DNA of 64,000 nucleotides from Novacetimonas maltaceti (GTDB lineage: Bacteria > Pseudomonadota > Alphaproteobacteria > Acetobacterales > Acetobacteraceae), in assembly GCF_002906255.1 (NCBI RefSeq), contig NZ_POTC01000012.1, forward strand, positions 1-64,000. Reading direction: 5' to 3'. The notes under the pieces were generated by a model. The model saw nothing but the letters and a program-made list of their open reading frames with translations, was not told the origin of the DNA and searched no databases. Both the position numbers and the translations under genes were made by a program. This document shows positions 21,429-28,612 of the stretch, piece after piece (within the stretch, counting starts at the first letter, position 1; each line of letters begins with the position of its first letter).

Positions 21429-21755
21429 CTAGCGCCACAGGCGGCGGGTGCGGTGGCCGACCGTGACGATCTGGTCATCGGCGCTGATGATGGCATAGAT
21501 GCCCTTCAACCGGTCATCGTCGGTGCATATGCCTTCCGCCAGCAGTTCCGCATGGCGGCGGCGCGGAAGATAGATCATCTCGCTCCCGCCGCCGGCAGGC
21601 TTGCGCACCCCATGCTCCAGAAGCAGGGCGAGGACCACGGGCCGGATGGCGCGCTGCTGGCTGCGCCTGGTGGCATGTTTCGTCATTGCCCCCATGGCGT
21701 AGGCGTAGGTCTTCAGAGTATCGCGGCTATGCTTCTTGCTGACGGTACAGGCCAT
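21429..21755 (-). CDS. Small uncharacterised protein (C-terminal ITVGHR-like motif)
   Basis: This basic protein of 108 aa has no signal peptide or membrane segment. From about residue 25 (TKHATRRSQQRAIRP) through IYAIISADDQIVTVGHRTRRLWR it resembles a widespread family of uncharacterised proteins of about 100 aa that end in VITVGHRxxRI. That likeness is from memory and not confirmed. It lies 51 bp upstream of the AAA+ ATPase start and 89 bp downstream of the WYL regulator stop, on the same strand, so co-transcription is likely. It could be a toxin-like or nucleic-acid-binding partner, but no catalytic motif proves this. Confidence 0.65.
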   Translation of the reverse strand: MACTVSKKHSRDTLKTYAYAMGAMTKHATRRSQQRAIRPVVLALLLEHGVRKPAGGGSEMIYLPRRRHAELLAEGICTDDDRLKGIYAIISADDQIVTVGHRTRRLWR

Positions 21756-21844
21756 TGCGGTCTCCTCTGTGCATCTGCAGCAGGGATAACCGCGCGCTAT
21801 GTCAGAAATGGTCGTTGGTGGGACAGGGCGGGCAAAAAACTTTC

Positions 21845-22837
21845 TCAGGGTCCGGGGGTATGTTCATGATGCTCCAGCGCCTTGCGCAGCAGCCTGCATA
21901 ATTCCGTACGCAGTTCGACGGGGGCGAGGATTTCCACCGCCGTGCCCCAGGTGAACAGGTAGAAGGCCTGTTCCTGCAGGCCCCCGGCATGGTAGCGCAC
22001 GATCAGCGAGCCGTCGGGCAGGCGTTCGAGTTCCTGCGTCGGGTGGAAATGGCGCAGTGCTGCGTCCTCCGCCGCCTCGGGCGTGAAGCGCAGGATCACA
22101 TCATGTGGCGTGTCCTGGTAGATCCCGAATGACCGCGCGGCGAAGGCCTCGAGGTCCCACTGGGCAGGCGGCGGCGTGGCGGGGGCATCCGACAGCTTTA
22201 TGTCATGCATGCGGTCCAGCCGCCATAACGCGGGTTCCGTCTTGCCCTCCCCGGGGGCGACAAGATAATAGGCCGCCGGCCCATAGAGCAGCCCCCACGG
22301 GGTGACCTGACGCAGGCGGTTCGACCCGGTCTTGTACAGGAACGTCACCGCGCATCCCGCCTTGAGCGCCGTGCGGATGGTTTCAAGGATCGTCGGATCG
22401 TCCAGCGGGCGCAGGCCAGCCTGCATGGCCTGGCTTTCGCTTGTCAGCAGCGCGTCTAGGTCAGGCGCCATGCGCAGCCGCGCGGCAGGGCGCAGTGCCG
22501 CATGGACCTTGTCATACAGCGTGCCGAGAAGGCCCGCGCGCGTGGTATCCCCCTTTGTCTTCAGCGTGGCGATGGCGACACGCAGTTCCGCCAGTTCGTC
22601 GACACTTGGCATCTGGAGAAAACCGTCAAGCCCGCCGGGAATGCGGAAGCGTTTCCTGTGGCCGTCCGAGACCGTCTCCCACTGGGGGAACATCTGCTCG
22701 AGCACGGCGCGCATGCGATCCACCGTGCGGCGCGTCGTCCCCATTTCGGCCGCCATTTCATCCAGGGTCATGCCTTCGGCGCTGCCCGCGAGTTTGCGGG
22801 CCAGCTTCAGAAGGTCATCAAATTTCCCATAGCGCAT
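21845..22837 (-). CDS. WYL-domain transcriptional regulator (HTH-WYL)
   Basis: This protein of about 330 aa has an N-terminal winged helix-turn-helix of the HTH_11/DeoR-like type (LDEMAAEMGTTRRTVDRMRAVLEQMFP) and a central WYL domain (VTFLYKTGSNRLRQVTPWGLLYGPAAYYLVAP), followed by the C-terminal WCX-type extension. WYL regulators sense nucleotides or DNA ends and often control defence or DNA-damage genes. The start is uncertain: ATG 22837 begins MRYGKFDDLLKL, and ATG 22876 would fall inside the inverted repeat. With 22837, the palindrome lies 18-44 nt upstream and autoregulation is the simple reading. Downstream on the same strand are the small protein and the AAA+ ATPase. Confidence 0.9.
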   Translation of the reverse strand: MRYGKFDDLLKLARKLAGSAEGMTLDEMAAEMGTTRRTVDRMRAVLEQMFPQWETVSDGHRKRFRIPGGLDGFLQMPSVDELAELRVAIATLKTKGDTTRAGLLGTLYDKVHAALRPAARLRMAPDLDALLTSESQAMQAGLRPLDDPTILETIRTALKAGCAVTFLYKTGSNRLRQVTPWGLLYGPAAYYLVAPGEGKTEPALWRLDRMHDIKLSDAPATPPPAQWDLEAFAARSFGIYQDTPHDVILRFTPEAAEDAALRHFHPTQELERLPDGSLIVRYHAGGLQEQAFYLFTWGTAVEILAPVELRTELCRLLRKALEHHEHTPGP

Positions 22838-22854
22838 CGCCGGTCGCTTCGCTC

Positions 22855-22881
22855 CTGTTATGACCAATTCTGTCATAACAG
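22855..22881. promoter_or_regulatory. Perfect 10-bp inverted repeat, likely WYL regulator operator
   Basis: CTGTTATGAC (22855-22864) and GTCATAACAG (22872-22881) are exact reverse complements separated by CAATTCT. The site lies 18 nt upstream of the regulator start at 22837. Autoregulatory inverted repeats at this place are known for WYL regulators such as BrxR. Binding here is inferred. Confidence 0.6.
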
Positions 22882-22955
22882 AAGCCTGCGGCACGCCAAC
22901 CCGTCACGGCGTATAATGCCCCATCGCCATTTTTCATGATGGCGTGCCGCGCGGC

Positions 22956-23402
22956 TTATTTCCGGTAGGCGTCAGGCAGGTAGCCGGGACGCGACGTGCG
23001 CGGCAGCAGGATATCGGGCAGGCCCGTATGGGACTGGTTGCGCCTGCGGATGCCATCAAGGGTATCTGGCCCGAGCAGCTGGTCATCCGGGCAGAAGGGC
23101 GCGCCAAGATAGTCGTTGCAGATCGTGCGCCTGAGCACGATGTCGCGCTTGAGGAACGTGGCGAACAGGAACGGATGGCCCTTTTCTTCGTCAAGCTCCC
23201 GGCGGCCGCAGCGCAGTTGCAGGCCCTGTTCAAGGTTGATGAACCACCAGTCCAGCGACAGGTTGCGGTAATATTCGATAAGCCCGTAAAGGTTCCGCAG
23301 CGTGGAAGGAGCGTAATTGTGGCTCATGGACCTGAACGCGACTCTTTTTTCGAGATGTGCTGCAAGATCATGCATGGGAAAGGATGCCTTTTGCGAAATC
23401 AT
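22956..23402 (-). CDS. Hypothetical protein, 148 aa
   Basis: This soluble, charged protein has no signal peptide and no membrane segment. Notable stretches are LYGLIEYYRNLSLDWWFINLEQGLQL and FLFATFLKRDIVLRRTICNDYLGAPFCPDDQLL. It is not recognised. It lies immediately upstream of the WYL regulator on the same strand, with the palindromic operator in the gap, so it may be a separate unit or part of the same system. An alternative start is ATG 23375 (MHDLAAHLEKRV). Codon use looks like the neighbouring genes, and the frame is continuous over the whole length, supporting a real gene. Confidence 0.55.
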   Translation of the reverse strand: MISQKASFPMHDLAAHLEKRVAFRSMSHNYAPSTLRNLYGLIEYYRNLSLDWWFINLEQGLQLRCGRRELDEEKGHPFLFATFLKRDIVLRRTICNDYLGAPFCPDDQLLGPDTLDGIRRRNQSHTGLPDILLPRTSRPGYLPDAYRK

Positions 23403-23687
23403 GGGTGTCCGGTATGTGCATGAAGGTTATGGATACCGGCTACGTCAGGAACGGTCGTAACTGGACAGGTCATGTCGTATTTTGTTGTGATTGGTAAACC
23501 GGTGGACGGGCAGGGGCGCGTTCAAGGCTTTTTTCCATCCTGTGTTGCAGGAGAAAGGGTCTCATGCCCCCATGCGAACGCATGGATATGAATGGGGAGC
23601 TGCCAATGCCGTTTCTGGCAGATCGTGCGGATTATGGTGATGTGCTGCCTGCTCAATATATCCATAGTAAAGGATGGGCGTATTTAA
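23403..23687. other. Intergenic stretch, 285 bp
   Basis: This is a divergent spacer between the 148-aa gene and the secreted protein gene. A good ribosome-binding sequence (AGGAGAAAGGG) precedes an ATG at 23564 that opens a 92-codon frame overlapping the next gene out of frame. I judge that frame unlikely to be a real product, but a short leader peptide is possible. No other structure was seen. Confidence 0.4.
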
Positions 23688-24299
23688 ATGACTCAAGGGT
23701 TTGGCAATATGGATGGCGCACGGATTTTCAGGTATTTCCCCAGACATGTTCATATCGCCGGAATCTGCATGTGTGTCGGCATGGCGCTGCCCATACAGAA
23801 AACCTATGCCGATCCGGTGATGAAGGCTTATCAGTTTGCTGATGGTTCTACGGAGATCGCTGGTAGCGATGGGGAGAATTTTCTCTGCATCACCCGCAGC
23901 AGCATGAAGGAGGGGGCAAACAATACCGTCAGCATCGCAACAGATGGGAAGAACGCGGAGTTTGTCCTGACATCGTCAGATGTCACAGGCGCGGACAGGA
24001 ATCGTAATTTTGAAGTGAAGTTCATGTACGATGGGAAATACTACAAAGGCTCCATGACAAGGTCGGAGAGCAGGCGGAATATTTTCAGGTTCAGCCTTCC
24101 CGCCGATGCGGCCCTCGCATTCCTGAAATCGTTTAATTCCACGGGGCATATGGAAATGTTTTTTGTCCCTATGGATGCAGCGGGCTTCCCTTCCATGGCG
24201 GAAGTGGAGTGGAAGTCTTTTCCCACTGACATGAAGCATCAGGAAGATTGCGAGGAATCAAAAGGCCATGTTACGGGATATATTAATGTCATACAGTAA
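23688..24299 (+). CDS. Hypothetical secreted protein
   Basis: This protein of about 203 aa (or 196 from ATG 23709, which has AAGGG upstream) has a hydrophobic signal-like stretch (HIAGICMCVGMALPIQKTYA) followed by a mature region of about 160 residues, mostly beta-strand in appearance, with a few cysteines. No family is recognised. Base composition is visibly more AT-rich than the flanking genes, suggesting recent acquisition. The likely location is periplasmic. Upstream is the 148-aa gene on the opposite strand; downstream is the LacI regulator, with no obvious functional link. Confidence 0.6.
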   Translation: MTQGFGNMDGARIFRYFPRHVHIAGICMCVGMALPIQKTYADPVMKAYQFADGSTEIAGSDGENFLCITRSSMKEGANNTVSIATDGKNAEFVLTSSDVTGADRNRNFEVKFMYDGKYYKGSMTRSESRRNIFRFSLPADAALAFLKSFNSTGHMEMFFVPMDAAGFPSMAEVEWKSFPTDMKHQEDCEESKGHVTGYINVIQ

Positions 24300-24343
24300 G
24301 TATTGATATCTGCTCCTCACCGCAAAAGCGACATCCTTCATGA

Positions 24344-25435
24344 ATGTGCGATATTGCCGCATGGCATGATTGCACTGTAGCGGTTAGACTTCGTGCGAAG
24401 CATGCCACGTGGGAGAACGCAATCATTCGTGCCGTTACATCCATTGATGTCGCCCGGGCGGCGGGAGTGTCCCAGTCGGCGGTGTCGCGGGCATTTTCGC
24501 CGGGGTCGAGCATCTCTGCACGGACAAAGCAGAAGGTCCTGGCTGCGGCGGCCAGCCTTGGCTACCGGCCCAACCGTATCCCGGCCATCATGCTGTCGGG
24601 ACGCTCCTTCATGGTGGGGGTGGTGATCGGTGGGCTGGAAAACCCGTTCTATGCCACGGCGCTGGAACGCCTGGCGACCGCCCTGCGGGAAAGTGGCCTG
24701 CAGGTGCTGCTCATGCATGTCGATGATGCTCTGACCCTTGACAGTGCGCTCGACCGGTTGGTCAGTTACCGGATCGATGCCATCGTCACGTCGCTGGCCA
24801 TCGGGTCGAAAGCCGTAGTGCAGGCGCTTTCCCAGCTTCGCCTCCCGGTTGTCTGCTTCAATTCCTCACATGTGGGGCCATGGATCTCGACCGTGAATTC
24901 GAACAATCACGGGGCGGGCCTTGTCGCGGCGCGTCTTCTGGGACGGCATGGGATGCAGCGGCCGCTCTGGCTGGCCGGTCCTTCCCGGAATTCGGCGTCG
25001 CGCGCACGGGGAAGGGGATTTTGCCAGGGGGTGCGCGATACCGGCATCCCTTCCGCCCGACTGGTCCGGGTGCAGGGGAATGATACCTATGACAGCGGAT
25101 ATGACGCGATTGCCCGCCTGCAAAAGCAGGGCATCCGGCCCGACGCCATTTTTTCCAGCAATGACATGATGGCCTGTGGTGCGATCGATGCGCTGCGTGA
25201 GTGCATGGGCCTGCACTGTCCGCATGACGTGGCCATCATGGGATATGACAACATTCCGCAGGCGGCATGGCGCAGTTACGACCTGACATCCTTTGACCAG
25301 CAGACCGACCAGATGGTAGCCCGCGCCATGCAGTTGCTGGACGAGGCCCTTGGGACACAGGACGGCCCCGTGTCACGGACATGTATTGTTGACGCGCAGT
25401 TGATCGAACGCGGCAGCACGCGCGCCGCCCGATAG
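24344..25435 (+). CDS. LacI-family transcriptional regulator
   Basis: The N-terminal HTH reads TSIDVARAAGVSQSAVSRAFSPGSSISARTKQKVLAAAASLGYRPN, followed by a periplasmic-binding-protein-like sensor domain (VGVVIGGLENPFYATALERLA through AIFSSNDMMACGAIDALRE). LacI proteins usually start a few residues before the HTH, so the first 30 or so residues from ATG 24344 are doubtful; a start near 24421-24430 using a rare codon after GGGAGAA is possible. It is followed by a shikimate dehydrogenase-like gene and a sugar porter, with a perfect palindrome between, which suggests it represses that pair in response to a sugar or cyclitol-like ligand. Confidence 0.9.
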   Translation: MCDIAAWHDCTVAVRLRAKHATWENAIIRAVTSIDVARAAGVSQSAVSRAFSPGSSISARTKQKVLAAAASLGYRPNRIPAIMLSGRSFMVGVVIGGLENPFYATALERLATALRESGLQVLLMHVDDALTLDSALDRLVSYRIDAIVTSLAIGSKAVVQALSQLRLPVVCFNSSHVGPWISTVNSNNHGAGLVAARLLGRHGMQRPLWLAGPSRNSASRARGRGFCQGVRDTGIPSARLVRVQGNDTYDSGYDAIARLQKQGIRPDAIFSSNDMMACGAIDALRECMGLHCPHDVAIMGYDNIPQAAWRSYDLTSFDQQTDQMVARAMQLLDEALGTQDGPVSRTCIVDAQLIERGSTRAAR

Positions 25436-25475
25436 GAGATTAGGGCTTGCCTTCGGGCGGGCAAAGCGTGTTGTT

Positions 25476-25491
25476 TTGCATAGCTATGCAA
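25476..25491. promoter_or_regulatory. Perfect 16-bp palindrome, likely LacI-family operator
   Basis: TTGCATAGCTATGCAA is its own reverse complement. It lies 24 bp upstream of the ATG at 25516 and 40 bp after the LacI gene. Central-GC 16-bp palindromes are typical of LacI-family operators. The regulator-site pairing is inferred. Confidence 0.6.
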
Positions 25492-25515
25492 TTTTCCGCC
25501 CGTCAGGATCGCCTC

Positions 25516-26379
25516 ATGAGCACACAGAATTTCCGTAGTATTCTCACCGGATCCTTTTCCACCCCCTGTGCCGACAACCCGACCGTCGTGATGATCGAGG
25601 CAGCCTACCGGCATGCCGGGATCGATGCGCGCTACATCAACTGCGATGTCACGGCCGCCCATCTGGCGGATGCCGTGAAAGGTGCCGTGGCGATGGAGTG
25701 GGTGGGGTTCAACTGCTCGCTCCCGCACAAGGTGGCCGTGATCGCGCATCTTGATGAACTGGCGCAGGCCGCGCGGATCATTGGCGCCGTGAACTGTGTT
25801 TCCATTCGCGATGGCAGGCTGGTGGGGGATAATACCGACGGCAAGGGCTTTCTGGCCTCGTTGCGTGACGTAAGCGATCCTGCGGGTAGACATGTTTTCC
25901 TGCTGGGGGCCGGTGGCGCGGCGCGAGCCATTGCCGTTGAGCTCGGGCTGGCGGGGGCTGGCCACATCACCGTGGTCAACCGCGATCCTGAAAAGGCCGC
26001 GACCATCGCGGCGCTGGTGCGCGACAATACCGGTTGTGACGCCACCGCCGGGGCATGGGCGGGGAAGGCCCGCATTCCCGCGGGGACCGATATCGTCATC
26101 AATGCCACATCGGTTGGCCTGGGCGATGCACAGGCCATGCCGGATGTCGATCTGGACACGCTGGCAAGTGGACAGGTTGTCGCGGATGTCATTCCCAATC
26201 CCCCGATGACCCGCTTCCTGCGCGAAGCGCATGCGCGTGGCTGCACGCCGCTTGATGGTCTGGGCATGCTGGTCAACCAGGGCGTGATCGGTGTGGAGTT
26301 GTGGCTTGGCAAGACACTTGATGCCGGTGTGATGAAGCAGGCCCTGCGCGATATTTTCGGCGCGTCCGACGCGGGTTGA
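25516..26379 (+). CDS. Shikimate/quinate dehydrogenase-like protein
   Basis: This 287-aa protein has the AroE architecture: an N-terminal substrate domain with LTGSFSTP (a variant of the usual HSxSP) and NCSLPHK (the catalytic Lys, variant of NVTxPxK), then DNTDGKGF with the catalytic Asp. The Rossmann domain reads FLLGAGGAARAIAVEL, with NATSVGLG and LGMLVNQG further on. The substrate pocket departs from housekeeping AroE, so a role in quinate, a polyol or another cyclitol is possible. Association with a LacI regulator and an MFS sugar porter argues for catabolism rather than aromatic biosynthesis. ATG 25516 (STQNFRS) is the start that places the N-terminus conventionally; the frame extends to 25447 across the palindrome. 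Confidence 0.82.
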   Translation: MSTQNFRSILTGSFSTPCADNPTVVMIEAAYRHAGIDARYINCDVTAAHLADAVKGAVAMEWVGFNCSLPHKVAVIAHLDELAQAARIIGAVNCVSIRDGRLVGDNTDGKGFLASLRDVSDPAGRHVFLLGAGGAARAIAVELGLAGAGHITVVNRDPEKAATIAALVRDNTGCDATAGAWAGKARIPAGTDIVINATSVGLGDAQAMPDVDLDTLASGQVVADVIPNPPMTRFLREAHARGCTPLDGLGMLVNQGVIGVELWLGKTLDAGVMKQALRDIFGASDAG

Positions 26380-26416
26380 CCCGCGCCCCCGCCACAGGGA
26401 AAAGGAGCCCGCCGGC

Positions 26417-27883
26417 ATGACCTCCATCCCGGACATTCAGGACATATCCTGCAACCAGGTGCATCAACACGCGCTGGCAGCCCTGGCGGGCATGGTGCAT
26501 CGTGGTGACCAGACCGTGTCCGCGCGCCGCTACGTGTCGATTGCCGCCACGGTTGCCGCAGTGGGCGGACTGCTGTTTGGATATGACACCGGCATCATCG
26601 CATCCGCCCTGATTTTCGTGACGCAGACATTCTCGCTGTCAACCGCCGGGCAGGAATGGGTGGCGGCGGCCCTGAATATCGGGGCGATTTTTGGTGCCCT
26701 GCTGAGTGGCCCAGTGTCGGACCGGTGGGGGCGACGGCCCGCCATCATGGTGGCTGCGGGCATTTTCATCATCGCCTCGCTGGGGTGCGGGCTGGCGCCA
26801 GATGTCGGGACCCTGATTGTCGCGCGGTTGTGGCTGGGGGCGGCAATCGGTGCGACCACGCAGATCGTCCCGGTCTATGTGGCCGAACTGGCCCCGGCAT
26901 CCCGACGCGGGGGGCTGGTTTCGCTGTTCCAGCTTGTCTTTTCACTGGGACTGCTGCTGGCTTTCTTCGTGGGGTACGAACTGTCCGGCAGCGCGGAGTC
27001 ATGGCGGGCGATGTTCATGCTGGGTGCCGTCCCGGCCATCCTGCTCGGCCTTGGCATGATTTTCCTGCCTGAAAGCCCGCGTTGGCTGCTGCATCATGAT
27101 CATGAACAGCGTGCCGTCTCGATCCTGTATAAACTGCGCGGACACAGGGACATCGTCCGTCAGGAACTGGATGACGTGCTGCAGGCTGACGCGGGCGAAG
27201 CCGCAGGGGCAGGGGGTGCGGGTCTTCGCACACGCTGGGTCCGTCCCGCCCTGATCGCAGCGCTGGGGGTTGCTGCGTTTTCGCAACTGTCCGGCCCCAA
27301 TGTCATTGTCTATTACGCGCCCATCATCCTGTCGCAGGCCGGGCTTGGCCATTCGGCGGCGTTGCTGACATCCGTGTCGGTTGGCGTGACCTCCACGATT
27401 ACAACCGCGATGGGCATTGCCCTGATCGACCGGGTCGGGCGCCGGCGCATGATGTTATGGATGCTGCCGGTCGCGGCCCTGTCGCTGTTCGTGCTGGGGG
27501 CGGTCTTCCTCAGTTCCGCGCCATTGGTGGGCGTGCGCCTGTATCTTATGGTCCTGTCGCTGCTGGGCTACATCTTCTTCAATTTCGGATCGCTGTCGGT
27601 GGCGGTCTGGTTGATCGCCGCCGAGGTCTTTCCCCTTTTCATCCGTAGCAAGGCGATGGGACTGGCAAGTGCCACGGTCTGGGTGTCCGATACGCTTGTC
27701 TCGCTCGTCACGCTCTCCCTTGTTGAGGCGCTTGGCACGACGGGGACGTTCTGGCTGTTCGGTGTCATCAATCTTGCGGCGTTTGCATTCGTATGGAAAT
27801 ACGTGCCCGAAACTGCCGGCACCACCCTTGAAGAAATTGAAACCGCATTGAAGCGCGGGAATTTTTACAGGACCATCCGCTGA
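26417..27883 (+). CDS. MFS sugar porter-family transporter
   Basis: This 488-aa, 12-helix transporter has sugar-porter signatures: FGYDTGIIASAL after TM1, DRWGRRPAIM, the LAPASRRG loop, PESPRWLL at the end of the first half, the LSGPNVIVYYAP motif and the C-terminal PETAGTTLEEIE. It imports a sugar or cyclic polyol by proton symport. ATG 26417 follows AAAGGAG by about 10 nt. An N-terminal cytoplasmic extension of about 38 residues is longer than usual. It is 37 bp after the dehydrogenase-like gene, in one operon controlled presumably by the LacI regulator. Confidence 0.92.
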   Translation: MTSIPDIQDISCNQVHQHALAALAGMVHRGDQTVSARRYVSIAATVAAVGGLLFGYDTGIIASALIFVTQTFSLSTAGQEWVAAALNIGAIFGALLSGPVSDRWGRRPAIMVAAGIFIIASLGCGLAPDVGTLIVARLWLGAAIGATTQIVPVYVAELAPASRRGGLVSLFQLVFSLGLLLAFFVGYELSGSAESWRAMFMLGAVPAILLGLGMIFLPESPRWLLHHDHEQRAVSILYKLRGHRDIVRQELDDVLQADAGEAAGAGGAGLRTRWVRPALIAALGVAAFSQLSGPNVIVYYAPIILSQAGLGHSAALLTSVSVGVTSTITTAMGIALIDRVGRRRMMLWMLPVAALSLFVLGAVFLSSAPLVGVRLYLMVLSLLGYIFFNFGSLSVAVWLIAAEVFPLFIRSKAMGLASATVWVSDTLVSLVTLSLVEALGTTGTFWLFGVINLAAFAFVWKYVPETAGTTLEEIETALKRGNFYRTIR

Positions 27884-27903
27884 AGCCGCACGGCCCTTTC
27901 CGC

Positions 27904-28512
27904 TCATGCCTTGCGGCACATTCCGTCGAGCAGCACGTCGAGCGCCGCGCGCACCGGTTCGGCGCCGACTTTTTCTTCAAGGAGCTGGCCATTGATGGCC
28001 AGCATGGCGAGGCCGTGCACCTGCGCCCAGCATGCCGCCGCCAGTGCGTTTACGGCAACCGGCCGGAAACTGCCATCGCGCCGGCCTTCTTCCAGAAAGC
28101 GCAGGAGGATCCCGAACGTCTCCATCGCCGCGTCATGCAGGGCCGGGTCTGCCGTCTTGTCGGCATCGCCACTGAACATCAGGCGATAAAGGCCGGAATG
28201 GTCGCACGCAAACGCAATGCAGGCATTGGCCCCGGCCACGAATTTCGCGCGCATGCACAGATCATCGGATGACATCGCCGCCGTCATGGCCTGCCCAAGC
28301 CGGACATAGCCGATCCGGGCCAGTTCCCGCAGCAATGCCTCACGGTCATGGAAATGCTTGTAAGGGGCGGCATGGCTGACCCCGGTGCGCCGTGCGACTT
28401 CACGCAGCGTAAAGGCCCAGTTCTGGTCCGTGGCGAGCATGGCAAGGGCCGTGTCGATCAGGGCGCGGCGCAGGTCACCATGATGATAGGGGCGGTCCTT
28501 TGTTTCACTCAT
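27904..28512 (-). CDS. TetR-family regulator
   Basis: This 202-aa protein has an N-terminal HTH (LREVARRTGVSHAAPYKHFHDREALL) with the conserved PYKHF/FxDR pattern and an all-helical ligand domain (RFLEEGRRDGSFRPV, WAQVHGLAMLAINGQL) resembling the WHG/TetR_C_33 type. It is divergent from the aldehyde dehydrogenase gene, with mirrored operator-like sequences between the two genes. It is therefore a likely repressor of that enzyme and of itself, relieved by an aldehyde or aromatic inducer. Confidence 0.92.
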   Translation of the reverse strand: MSETKDRPYHHGDLRRALIDTALAMLATDQNWAFTLREVARRTGVSHAAPYKHFHDREALLRELARIGYVRLGQAMTAAMSSDDLCMRAKFVAGANACIAFACDHSGLYRLMFSGDADKTADPALHDAAMETFGILLRFLEEGRRDGSFRPVAVNALAAACWAQVHGLAMLAINGQLLEEKVGAEPVRAALDVLLDGMCRKA

Positions 28513-28523
28513 TCGTGATGCCT

Positions 28524-28602
28524 ATGTTTACAGAAGAAACTTTCGTTGACACGGGATCTTCATCCTCCATATCCTGCCTGCACAAGTTTCTCCTGTAAAC
28601 AT
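28524..28602. promoter_or_regulatory. Two inverted operator-like copies in the tetR-aldehyde dehydrogenase intergenic region
   Basis: ATGTTTACAGAAGAAACTT (28524-28542) recurs as its near-exact reverse complement AAGTTTCTCCTGTAAACAT (28584-28602), with one mismatch. Each copy contains the imperfect dyad GTTTAC-AGA-AGAAAC. One copy lies next to each gene start, as expected for a shared TetR repressor. Confidence 0.6.
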
Positions 28603-28612
28603 GGAGGGGGCA

